From: Paludibacteraceae bacterium
Lineage (GTDB): Bacteria; Bacteroidota; Bacteroidia; Bacteroidales; Paludibacteraceae
Direction: 5' to 3'
Length of the DNA stretch: 32,114 nt
NCBI GenBank assembly: GCA_017647145.1
Contig: JAGCLD010000018.1
Coordinates: forward strand, 1 to 32,114
How positions within the stretch are numbered: the first letter of the stretch is position 1; the number at the start of each line of letters is the position of its first letter. The notes under the pieces were generated by a model, which saw nothing but the letters and a program-made list of their open reading frames with translations, did no database searches and had not been told where the DNA came from. The position numbers and the translations under genes are program-made. Shown here piece by piece: positions 15,778-23,369 of the stretch.

Positions 15778-16572
15778 ATGGAATTATTGCAAGGCTTATT
15801 AGAAACCACTTCATTCCCCTTTTTAAGCGCCTTTTTGTTAGGATTGATGATGACCATCAGTCCTTGTCCTTTTTGCTCCAACCTGACTGCTATCGGATTT
15901 ATCGGCAAAGATGTACAAAATAAAGCCACTATCACCTGGAATGGTCTGATGTATATTGCGGGTAAGATGTTGACGTATTTTGCTTTAGCGCTAATCTTTT
16001 TGATTGGCACCGACATGCTTCCTATTCGTCGTTTCTTTGAAACCTATGGCGAGCCTATCCTTGGACCGTTTTTAATTGTATGTGGAGTAGCCATGTTGGG
16101 TGTAGTACATTTTCATCACCATCATCATCATGAAGATGAACACGAACATACGCATGGACCTTGGACGGAGCGTCTGATGAAATCTGCCAAGTTGGGGAGT
16201 CCATGGTGGTCATTTCTGTTGGGGATAGCCTTATCGCTGGCATTTTGTCCCTACAGTGGAATGATTTTCTTTGGCATGTTGATACCTCTTTCTGTGACTG
16301 AGTCAGTGGGGTGGGCGTTGCCATTGGTGTTTGGTTTTGCAACGGGTTTGCCGGTCTTGCTGATTAGCTGGGCTTTGGCTTATAGTGTGGCTACAATCGG
16401 AAAACTCCATCATAATATTCAGGTGATTGAAGTGTGGCTGCGACGGATATGTGCAGTGCTTTTTATTGTGATGGGAATTTATATTACAGTCGAAGTGTTT
16501 GGCGGTCATCATCACCACCATCATCACTGCACTGAGGAATCATGCACAGAACATGTTCATATTCACGAGTAA
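15778..16572 (+). CDS. ArsG-family / CcdA-like membrane transporter with His-rich segments
   Basis: A 264-residue membrane protein of about six helices, related to the CcdA/DsbD transmembrane family and closest in pattern to permeases annotated as ArsG (aromatic arsenical efflux). It has SPCPFCSNLTAIGFIGKDVQ near residue 24 and LAFCPYSGMIFFGMLIPLS near 150, placing cysteine-proline motifs in helices 1 and 4. Two histidine-rich segments stand out: HFHHHHHHEDEHEHTHG near 105-121 between the helical halves, and a C-terminal HHHHHHH with two cysteines and further histidines. Transition-metal binding is likely; the transported species is not known from sequence. The ATG at 15778 is chosen over one at 15739, which lies inside the promoter. 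RNase P RNA follows. Confidence 0.82.
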   Translation: MELLQGLLETTSFPFLSAFLLGLMMTISPCPFCSNLTAIGFIGKDVQNKATITWNGLMYIAGKMLTYFALALIFLIGTDMLPIRRFFETYGEPILGPFLIVCGVAMLGVVHFHHHHHHEDEHEHTHGPWTERLMKSAKLGSPWWSFLLGIALSLAFCPYSGMIFFGMLIPLSVTESVGWALPLVFGFATGLPVLLISWALAYSVATIGKLHHNIQVIEVWLRRICAVLFIVMGIYITVEVFGGHHHHHHHCTEESCTEHVHIHE

Positions 16573-16597
16573 TACAGATTAATATATAATTGATATA

Positions 16598-16940
16598 CAG
16601 TCAGCCGGTCTGTCGCTTCGTGTAATAGCGAAGAGGAAAGTCCGGGCAACACAGGACACCATATTTCCTAACGGGAAGCCATTCGTGAGAGTGGAGAAGT
16701 GTAGAAGAAAATAACCGCTCCTTGTGAGTAAGGGTGAGAAGGCGGGGTAAGAGCCCACCGCTGTTTTGGCAACAAGGCAGGCTGTACACCTTATGGGTTG
16801 CAAGATCAAGTAAACCGATGTTTGAGGGCTGTCCGTCCGAGTCGGAGGGTAGATTGCTAGAGCTGATTGGCGACAATCATCGTAGATAAATGACAGACAT
16901 TTCGCTTGCGAAATACAGAACCCGGCTTATAGGCTGACTG
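16598..16940 (+). ncRNA. rnpB: RNase P RNA (bacterial class A)
   Basis: The ends pair as helix P1 (CAGTCAGCC at 16598-16606 with GGCTGACTG at 16932-16940). The conserved core is present: GAGGAAAGTCCGGGCAACAC near 16631, the AGAGCCCACCG segment near 16751, and ACAGAACCCGGCTTATAGGC just before the 3' end. This RNA is the catalytic part of RNase P, which matures tRNA 5' ends. The length of 343 bases fits. A T-rich stretch at 16941-16950 follows the closing helix and may end transcription. Only a poor -7 box (TATAATTG, 16585-16592) lies upstream, so read-through from the ArsG-like gene, 26 bases before it, is possible. Confidence 0.97.
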
Positions 16941-16965
16941 TTTATTTTTTGAAAATTCAAGAGTC

Positions 16966-18324
16966 ATGAAAAATACACTCCAGTTAATCAAAAAGATGTA
17001 TCGCTTCGCTAGATATGATGTGTGGCGAATTACAGAATCGGAACTAACCCGAGGATGGCGTTTTCTATACCGCTTGATTAAAATTATTGTGCTGTCGGTG
17101 AGAGGGTTTGTGAATGATGAACTGAACTTAAAGGCTTCTGCCTTGACTTATTCCATCCTTTTTGCCATTGTTCCGATTTTTGCTATTGTGCTTGCCGTAG
17201 CAAAAGGATTTGGTTTTGAAACCGCCGTGGAGTATTGGCTCAATAACAGTTTTCTCAAGAACACGGAGGTTATTCCTGTCATCATGGGATTTGTGGAGCG
17301 CTATCTGCAAACAGCTCAAGGGGGAATATTTTTAGGCATTGGTATATTGATTTTGCTGTGGTCGGTCACCATCTTTTTCATGCAGGTGGAGATGAGTTTT
17401 AACTCCATCTGGCAGGTGCGCAAATCACGTTCCATCGTGCGTCAATTCACAGCCTACTTATCCATCTTGTTGCTCATTCCCATTATGGTGGTGGTGTCGG
17501 CAGGATTCTCCATCTACATCAATTCACGCTTGCCGGCTTTACAGGAGATCAGGCTCATTAGCCCGGTGGTTACATTTCTCATCAAACTCATTCCGTTTGT
17601 CATTATGTGGATTATGTTCACATTGATGTACGTCATTATTCCCAATGTAAAAGTACGCCTTGGGAGTGCAGCCATCTCAGGATTGATTACGGGTAGTGCC
17701 TTTCAGTTTTTTCAGATGTTATACATCTGGGGACAAGTGTACCTAACGCGCTACAACGTGGTGTATGGTAGTTTTGCCGCTATACCTTTGTTGCTGTTGT
17801 GGCTTCAGGTGTCTTGCTTGATTATCTTGTTTGGGGCAGAACTCTCCTATGTCACTCAGAATGTGCGTAATTATGATTATGAGGTAGATACAAAAAACAT
17901 TAACAGAAGATATCGCGACTATGTGGCGCTCTTCTTGACCTACCGTGTAGTGAAGCGTTTTGAATCCGGAGAAACACCCTATTCAGCCGAACAACTTTCG
18001 TTGGAAAACCATCTGCCCATCCGTTTGGTCACACAATTACTGCAAGAATTAGTGGAAGGGCACATTCTGACTGAGGTGTACACAGATGGTGCACAAGCCA
18101 AAACCTATCAACCCGCAATAGACATCAACTCCCTCACCATAGAAAAAGTGGTGAAAAGCATTGATTTACAAGGAACAGAGTGCTTCCTTCAATCACCCAC
18201 CGAAGAGATGACCCTGTTCTGGAAAAGAGTCATTGAGACCAAGGCCTATGTGAAAGACACCTATTCCGACATTCTGGTCAAAGACATCCTCGCTGACCAA
18301 CTTACAGTCACCGATAAACCATAG
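16966..18324 (+). CDS. YihY/BrkB (virulence factor BrkB) family inner-membrane protein
   Basis: The 452-residue protein has the family's six-helix core from about residue 40 to 300, including LKASALTYSILFAIVPIFAI, the YLSILLLIPIMVVVSAGF segment, and VVYGSFAAIPLLLLWLQVSC with LIILFGAELSYV. After the last helix comes a soluble C-terminal part of about 150 residues (RYRDYVALFLTYRVVKRFES onwards) that looks like a winged-helix fold; extended forms like this are usual in Bacteroidota. Function is unknown despite older labels (RNase BN, serum-resistance protein). It starts 25 bases after the RNase P RNA and ends 32 bases before pyrK. Confidence 0.93.
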   Translation: MKNTLQLIKKMYRFARYDVWRITESELTRGWRFLYRLIKIIVLSVRGFVNDELNLKASALTYSILFAIVPIFAIVLAVAKGFGFETAVEYWLNNSFLKNTEVIPVIMGFVERYLQTAQGGIFLGIGILILLWSVTIFFMQVEMSFNSIWQVRKSRSIVRQFTAYLSILLLIPIMVVVSAGFSIYINSRLPALQEIRLISPVVTFLIKLIPFVIMWIMFTLMYVIIPNVKVRLGSAAISGLITGSAFQFFQMLYIWGQVYLTRYNVVYGSFAAIPLLLLWLQVSCLIILFGAELSYVTQNVRNYDYEVDTKNINRRYRDYVALFLTYRVVKRFESGETPYSAEQLSLENHLPIRLVTQLLQELVEGHILTEVYTDGAQAKTYQPAIDINSLTIEKVVKSIDLQGTECFLQSPTEEMTLFWKRVIETKAYVKDTYSDILVKDILADQLTVTDKP

Positions 18325-18356
18325 AAATTTATACAACTAAACAATATACGTATCGA

Positions 18357-19121
18357 ATGAAACAGATTATAGACACTTTTATACGTGAGACTAAACGATT
18401 AAACGACCGCAACATCCTCCTGCGTTTAACGGCAGAGGTGGCTTTGCCTCACTTGCAAGCCGGACAGTTTGTAGAAGTACAGGTGAGTGCGCCGAATGTA
18501 TTCTTAAGACGTCCCATCTCCGTGCATTTCTACTGTGCAGAAAAGAATGAATTGTGGCTGCTGGTACAATTAGTGGGCAAGGCAACTCATGAGATGGCAT
18601 TACTGAAAGAGGGCGACAAGCTCAACCTCGTTCTGCCTTTGGGCAAACCCTTTAGCATCCCCACAGCAGCGGCTCAACGCTTATTGTTAGTGGGAGGTGG
18701 AGTAGGGGTAGCTCCATTGCTCTACTTAGGCGCAACGCTAAAAGAACAAGGACATCACGTCGCATTCTTGCTCGGAGGCAGAACCAAAGGCGATTTACTC
18801 CAATTGGACGAGTTTCAAAAGTATGGCGAGGTATATGTTACCACAGAAGATGCTTCGCTGGGAGAAGGCGGTTTTGTCACCCAACACTCCTTGTTGCAAA
18901 ATGAAACATTTGATTTTATCTATACATGCGGACCTACACCGATGATGCAAGCTGTGGCTCGCTATGCTCAGCAAAAAGGCATTGAGTGTGAAGTCTCCTT
19001 AGAAAACAAAATGGCTTGTGGCGTCGGAGCATGCCTCTGCTGCGTCACCGACACAAAAGAAGGACACAAATGCGTGTGTACAGTAGGACCTGTATTTAAC
19101 ATAAAAGATTTAAAATGGTAG
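18357..19121 (+). CDS. pyrK: Dihydroorotate dehydrogenase B, electron-transfer subunit PyrK
   Basis: PyrK carries FAD and a [2Fe-2S] cluster and passes electrons from the PyrD FMN site to NAD+ in class 1B dihydroorotate dehydrogenase. The 254-residue protein has the ferredoxin-reductase fold: [10 protein letters not shown] (FAD binding, near 49-58), [16 protein letters not shown] (NAD binding), and TCGPTPMM. The cluster ligands are at the C-terminus: C221-x4-C226-x2-C229 and C241 in the CTVGPVF context, matching the known CX4CX2CXnC pattern. The last 7 bases overlap the pyrD start, indicating coupled translation and 1:1 supply of the two subunits. Confidence 0.96.
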   Translation: MKQIIDTFIRETKRLNDRNILLRLTAEVALPHLQAGQFVEVQVSAPNVFLRRPISVHFYCAEKNELWLLVQLVGKATHEMALLKEGDKLNLVLPLGKPFSIPTAAAQRLLLVGGGVGVAPLLYLGATLKEQGHHVAFLLGGRTKGDLLQLDEFQKYGEVYVTTEDASLGEGGFVTQHSLLQNETFDFIYTCGPTPMMQAVARYAQQKGIECEVSLENKMACGVGACLCCVTDTKEGHKCVCTVGPVFNIKDLKW

Positions 19122-20026
19122 ATTTAAGCGTAAAAATAGGCAATCTAAGCCTCAAGAATCCGGTGCTTACCGCATCTGGCACATTCGGATATGGTCATGA
19201 ATTTGCTGACTTCATAGATTTAGCACGCCTCGGAGGCGTAATCGTAAAAGGAACAACACTCCACCACAGAGAAGGAAACCCCTATCCGCGCATGGCAGAA
19301 ACTCCATCCGGAATGCTCAACGCCGTGGGTCTTCAAAATAAAGGAGTGGATTATTTCATAGAACATATCTATCCTACATTAACCGGTATTGACACCAACT
19401 TTATTGTGAATGTGTCAGGTTCATCTGTGGAAGATTATGTGGCAACAGCAGAAAAGATTAATCAGCTGGAAGGAATTCCCGCTATTGAACTAAACATCTC
19501 CTGCCCTAACGTAAAACAAGGCGGTATGGCATTTGGCACATCCCCTAAAGCCGCCGAAGAAGTTGTTGCAGCCGTAAGACGAGCTTATGACAAGACCTTG
19601 ATTGTGAAACTCTCGCCTAATGTTACAGACATCACCGAAATAGCACGTGCGGCCGAAGCAGCAGGAGCTGATTCTGTCTCGCTCATCAACACTCTCTTAG
19701 GTATGGCCATTGATGCAGAAAAGCGTCGTCCTTTGCTCTCAACAGTTACAGGAGGATTGTCAGGCGCATGTGTGAAACCTATAGCATTACGCATGGTATG
19801 GCAAGTGAGACAAGCTGTAAATATCCCTATCATTGGTTTAGGAGGTATTATGTCAGCAACCGACGCCATTGAGTTCCTATTGGCAGGAGCCACAGCAGTA
19901 GAGATTGGAACAGCCAACTTTATCGACCCTGCCATCACGGTGAAAATTGTGGATGGAATCACAGATTATCTCCAAGGTCATAACATGAAAGATGTACACG
20001 AACTGATAGGAGGACTGATAGTGTAA
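19115..20026 (+). CDS. pyrD: Dihydroorotate dehydrogenase, class 1B catalytic subunit PyrD
   Basis: This subunit oxidises dihydroorotate to orotate, the fourth step of UMP synthesis, using FMN in a TIM barrel. The 303-residue length fits class 1. Visible motifs are [13 protein letters not shown] at the start, [15 protein letters not shown] (FMN contact), [13 protein letters not shown] with the class 1 catalytic cysteine, [10 protein letters not shown], and the C-terminal phosphate-binding [19 protein letters not shown]. Its ATG overlaps the pyrK stop by 7 bases. The presence of pyrK confirms NAD-linked class 1B and not the fumarate-linked 1A form. A terminator follows. Confidence 0.97.
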   Translation: MVDLSVKIGNLSLKNPVLTASGTFGYGHEFADFIDLARLGGVIVKGTTLHHREGNPYPRMAETPSGMLNAVGLQNKGVDYFIEHIYPTLTGIDTNFIVNVSGSSVEDYVATAEKINQLEGIPAIELNISCPNVKQGGMAFGTSPKAAEEVVAAVRRAYDKTLIVKLSPNVTDITEIARAAEAAGADSVSLINTLLGMAIDAEKRRPLLSTVTGGLSGACVKPIALRMVWQVRQAVNIPIIGLGGIMSATDAIEFLLAGATAVEIGTANFIDPAITVKIVDGITDYLQGHNMKDVHELIGGLIV

Positions 20027-20052
20027 ACACCCACACCCTTCAACACAAAAAA

Positions 20053-20090
20053 AGACAGGCATCCCATCCGAGGGTGTCTGTTTTGTTTTG
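20053..20090 (+). terminator. Terminator after pyrD
   Basis: ACAGGCATCCC and GGGTGTCTGT form a stem with one bulge and one G-T pair around the loop ATCCGA, followed by TTTTGTTTT. An A-run precedes the stem, so it might also work on the other strand. Confidence 0.75.
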
Positions 20091-20106
20091 TATATGCAAA
20101 GTGATA

Positions 20107-20257
20107 GTTTAGGGGACGCTTCGCTGTAGGACGTTCGTTACACTCGCTGTAGGACGGCTTCACTTGTAGTGTGTAGTAGGGACACGGCGTGCCGTGTCCG
20201 AGAGGAAATAAGTAATGTTATAATATAACAGGCGGACACGGCACGCCGTGTCCCTAC
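20107..20257. repeat. REP-like element with perfect 25-bp inverted arms
   Basis: The arms at 20176-20200 and 20233-20257 are exact reverse complements over 25 bases. Each arm is itself nearly palindromic around the core GGACACGGC-GT-GCCGTGTCC. The 32-base spacer holds a smaller palindrome, GTTATAATATAAC, at 20217-20229. Left of the arms is a 12-base direct repeat, CGCTGTAGGACG, at 20122 and 20145. The left arm and part of its left flank recur at 32051-32107. No gene lies in the 307 bases between pyrD and the next gene. Confidence 0.9.
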
Positions 20258-20333
20258 AGGATATTCGCAATTTATTCAAATGTGAAAGTATGGCACTAAA
20301 ATTGTAGTAAATAATGAAGTAAATGTAAATAAC

Positions 20334-20717
20334 ATGCAAGCGAGATTTTTCTATACGGTTTTATTTTTACTGTTTGCCATGGTGGCTATGTCGCAAAAGA
20401 AGGCTAGTACTCCTCAGCGCACTCCTCAGCAAGAGGCTGCTAAGCAAACGGAAATGTTAGCAAGGATTTTGCCTGATCTTACTGAGCAACAAAAGCGAGT
20501 TCTTTACGATATCAATCTTAAATACATCAAAGAGCGACAAGAGCAAGCTGAACGTACGGCTACTATTGAACGTATTAAACGCAAACATCTTGATTATCAG
20601 GCTGTACTGACCCGAGTGCAGTATGAAATTCTCAAAAAGCAGTGTGAGAACAGCAGGGTGCATTGTCAGCCGGCTGTTCATGAGCAGGCGGCTGCTGTAT
20701 ATACCACCCAGTATTGA
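20334..20717 (+). CDS. Small exported helical protein (LTxxQ/Spy-like)
   Basis: The 127-residue protein has a signal peptide (MQARFFYTVLFLLFAMVAMS, cleavage near residue 20) and a charged, helix-rich mature part. LTEQQKRVLYDI at 49-60 and the following EQAERTATIERIKRKHLDYQ resemble the LTxxQ pattern of periplasmic Spy/CpxP-like proteins and the Bacteroidota DUF4890 type, but similarity is loose. Two cysteines (near 108 and 115) flank a short segment and might form a disulfide. It lies 3 bases before trmN6 on the same strand. The function is unknown; a periplasmic chaperone-like role would be a guess. Confidence 0.7.
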   Translation: MQARFFYTVLFLLFAMVAMSQKKASTPQRTPQQEAAKQTEMLARILPDLTEQQKRVLYDINLKYIKERQEQAERTATIERIKRKHLDYQAVLTRVQYEILKKQCENSRVHCQPAVHEQAAAVYTTQY

Positions 20718-20720
20718 GCG

Positions 20721-21443
20721 ATGTCATCTCCGGGTTTTCAGTTTAAACAATTTTATGTGAAACACGATCGGTGTGCAATGAAAGTGGGCACTGATGGTGT
20801 GTTGCTTGGTGCATGGGCAGGTGGGATGTCGTCTTGTGGCAGTATATTAGACATCGGTACGGGGAGCGGGGTGGTGGCCCTCATGCTGGCTCAGCGCTAT
20901 GAAGGGGCGCGGATTGTGGGAATAGAGATTAATGAAGATGCGTGTGAGCAGGCGTGTGAAAATTTTGAGTCTTCGCCTTGGCGCGAAAGTCTGTGGGCTA
21001 AGCATTGTTCTTTGCAGGACTTTGCTTGTGTGTGTGAGGATGTGTATGACTTGATTGTGTCTAATCCGCCTTTTTTTAAAGATTCATTGAAGAATCCGAA
21101 TGAAAATCGCTCGCTTGCCCGACATGCTGACACACTTCCTCACTCTGTCTTACTCGAGTTGGCTGCTCAACTACTGCATCCGGAAGGCTTGTTTTGTGTG
21201 ATTCTGCCTTCTGACTTGATCGATGAATTCTTGGGTTTGGCGCTAGTGCAAGGGCTCTATGAGTGTAGGCGTATGGATGTACACCCCGCCTCTCACACGC
21301 CGCCTAAGCGCACTATGCTGGCATTGAGCAAAAAGAAATCAGCCTCCCCCGCGAGGGAAAGACTGATTATAGAAACGGATGGAAGACATTGCTATTCGGA
21401 AGATTATCAGAAGCTCACGAAAGCGTTTTACTTGGATAAATAA
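20721..21443 (+). CDS. trmN6: tRNA1(Val) (adenine(37)-N6)-methyltransferase TrmN6
   Basis: The 240-residue protein matches the YfiC/TrmN6 family, which methylates N6 of A37 in tRNA-Val(UAC). Visible parts are FKQFYVKHDRCAMKVGTDGV (N-terminal family signature), the S-adenosylmethionine-binding DIGTGSGVVALMLAQR at 44-59, the acidic IVGIEIN at strand 2, and the amino-methyltransferase motif NPPFF at 115-119. A tRNA-Val with UAC anticodon and A37 lies 5 kb upstream in this window. The gene ends at 21443, directly against the end of convergent nadE with no base between. Confidence 0.94.
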   Translation: MSSPGFQFKQFYVKHDRCAMKVGTDGVLLGAWAGGMSSCGSILDIGTGSGVVALMLAQRYEGARIVGIEINEDACEQACENFESSPWRESLWAKHCSLQDFACVCEDVYDLIVSNPPFFKDSLKNPNENRSLARHADTLPHSVLLELAAQLLHPEGLFCVILPSDLIDEFLGLALVQGLYECRRMDVHPASHTPPKRTMLALSKKKSASPARERLIIETDGRHCYSEDYQKLTKAFYLDK

Positions 21444-23351
21444 TTACCATAAATGTGCGTCACTAGGCATGCTCCAAGCGCCTCGGGGTGATAGTCCGAC
21501 TGTGCCTACTCTCGGACCATCGGGCAGGCAAGAGCGCTTGAATTGCTGGGTGAAGAAACGACGCATAAATGTGGTGAGCCATTTGTCGATCACTTCAGCG
21601 GGGTAGGTGTTGTGGAAAGCCCATTGTGCCAAGTGTTGAATCTTGGCTTTTGAAAATCCCATGTTTACAAAGTAGTACAAGAAGAAATCATGCAACTCAT
21701 AGGGGCCCACGATGTCTTCGGTCACTTGAGCGATGTTGCCTGCATGGTCGGCGGGCAATAGTTCGGGGCTCACGGGGGTGGTGACAATGTCGAGCAGAGC
21801 AGTGGATATGGCTTGCGAGAACTTACTTGCGGCATATTGCACCAGAGTGCGTACCAGCGTTTTAGGAATATCGGCATTCACGCCATACATGGACATGTGG
21901 TCGCCATTGTAGGTGGCCCATCCCAGTGCCAGTTCAGACAAGTCGCCTGTTCCTACAACAAGTCCGTTAGTTTGATTGGCTACGTCCATCAATATCTGTG
22001 TGCGCTCACGTGCTTGGGTGTTTTCGTAGGTGACATCATGCACCGACACATCGTGTCCGATGTCTGCAAAGTGTTGTAGCGCCGCCGCCTTAATGGATAT
22101 TTCGCGCATGCTCACTCCCAGTTCTTTCATGAGGGTGAGGGCGTTTTGGTAGGTTCTGCCTGTTGTGCCAAATCCGGGCATTGTGATGGCAATGATGTCT
22201 GTGCGTTCTCTGCCGAGTTTGTCACACGCCAAAGCGGCTACGAGCAGTGCTAAGGTGGAGTCTAATCCGCCTGACACTCCAATCACCAATGTGGAAGCCT
22301 TCGTGTGTGACCAGCGATGAGCCAGGGCTGTGGCTTGTAATTGGAAAACTTCCTCACACAGCTGCTGCTGCTTGTCGGAGGCAGGGACAAAGGGGAGCGG
22401 ATTGATTTTTCGTAAGAGTGTGCCATCGGTGTGGGGTTGGTTGTTGATGTACACCTGCTTATAGGCACCATCCATGCCGGGCGAGCTGATGTGATGTTGT
22501 TGCAGTCGCTTGGCACGCAGGGCCTCGATGTGTATGTCTTGGCATATCAGCTGTCCTTCCATCAAGAAAGCTTGGGAAGAAGCGATCAGCTCGCCTCTGT
22601 CGCAAATGTGAGCATCTCCGGCATAAACCGCATCTGTGGTGGATTCGCCCCATCCGGCAGAGGCATACACATAAGCACATTGCAAACGATGTGAGTGTTC
22701 ACAATTTTTGGACAGACGGTGTTCTCTTGCCCCTAAAACCTCCGGCATGGCTGCTATGTTCAGGATTATCTCAGCACCACAATGCACGGCAACCGCGCTG
22801 CGTGGGATGATTTGATCAGCATCTTCGCCCGCGCAGATGGCAAAGGTGAAATCACGGGTGCTAAACACTATGTCTCCAAATGGTACCACACATCCCTCTT
22901 GAATGGGCACCATCACCTTGTCTGCCTGATGATAGCAGCCGGATGTGAACCAGCGACTCTCTTGTTTGCCTCTTGTGTTGGCTAAGGCATGCTTAGGAAC
23001 AATTCCTTTGATGTGTCCGTCGTGAATCACGTAGGCACAATCATACAGTTGTCCTTTTTCGGGCAGATATAGTGGAGCGCCTACAACGAGGATGGCTGCT
23101 CGTCCATGTGTCAGTGTCACCAGGCCCTCAATAGCCTTGTATGAGGCGGCAATGAGTTGTTGATTCAGAAACAAGTCGGCACAGGTGTATCCTGTGACAC
23201 TTAACTCCGGAAAACACACTATCTGTGCGTGTGCAGCTTCTGCTTGGAGGTATAGGTGGGCTATTTCTTTTTCATTGGCTGCACAATCGGCAAGGTGAAC
23301 GTGAGGAACAGCTGCTGCCACTCTGGCAAAACCCCACAGGTCTGTATTCAT
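21444..23351 (-). CDS. nadE: Glutamine-hydrolysing NAD+ synthase
   Basis: This enzyme amidates nicotinate adenine dinucleotide to NAD+, the last step of NAD synthesis, using ammonia from glutamine. The 635-residue two-domain form is present. The N-terminal nitrilase-type glutaminase contains the Glu-Lys-Cys triad in CFPELSVTGY, GIVPKHALAN and FAICAGEDAD. The C-terminal synthetase carries the ATP-pyrophosphatase P-loop SGGLDS at 360-365, GTGDLSELALGWATYNGDHM and YGVNADIPKTLV. It follows the glycogen synthase gene by 18 bases on the same strand. The nitrilase cysteine context AGED is a little different from the more usual CEDLW. Confidence 0.97.
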   Translation of the reverse strand: MNTDLWGFARVAAAVPHVHLADCAANEKEIAHLYLQAEAAHAQIVCFPELSVTGYTCADLFLNQQLIAASYKAIEGLVTLTHGRAAILVVGAPLYLPEKGQLYDCAYVIHDGHIKGIVPKHALANTRGKQESRWFTSGCYHQADKVMVPIQEGCVVPFGDIVFSTRDFTFAICAGEDADQIIPRSAVAVHCGAEIILNIAAMPEVLGAREHRLSKNCEHSHRLQCAYVYASAGWGESTTDAVYAGDAHICDRGELIASSQAFLMEGQLICQDIHIEALRAKRLQQHHISSPGMDGAYKQVYINNQPHTDGTLLRKINPLPFVPASDKQQQLCEEVFQLQATALAHRWSHTKASTLVIGVSGGLDSTLALLVAALACDKLGRERTDIIAITMPGFGTTGRTYQNALTLMKELGVSMREISIKAAALQHFADIGHDVSVHDVTYENTQARERTQILMDVANQTNGLVVGTGDLSELALGWATYNGDHMSMYGVNADIPKTLVRTLVQYAASKFSQAISTALLDIVTTPVSPELLPADHAGNIAQVTEDIVGPYELHDFFLYYFVNMGFSKAKIQHLAQWAFHNTYPAEVIDKWLTTFMRRFFTQQFKRSCLPDGPRVGTVGLSPRGAWSMPSDAHLW

Positions 23352-23369
23352 ATCTGTATAATTTGAGGG

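Noticed and set aside
20107-20257. Strong terminator pair or phase-variable invertible promoter
   Set aside because: The inverted arms could flank an invertible segment, but the 32-base spacer carries no promoter boxes and no recombinase gene is near; no T-tract follows the arms. A REP-like repeat fits better.
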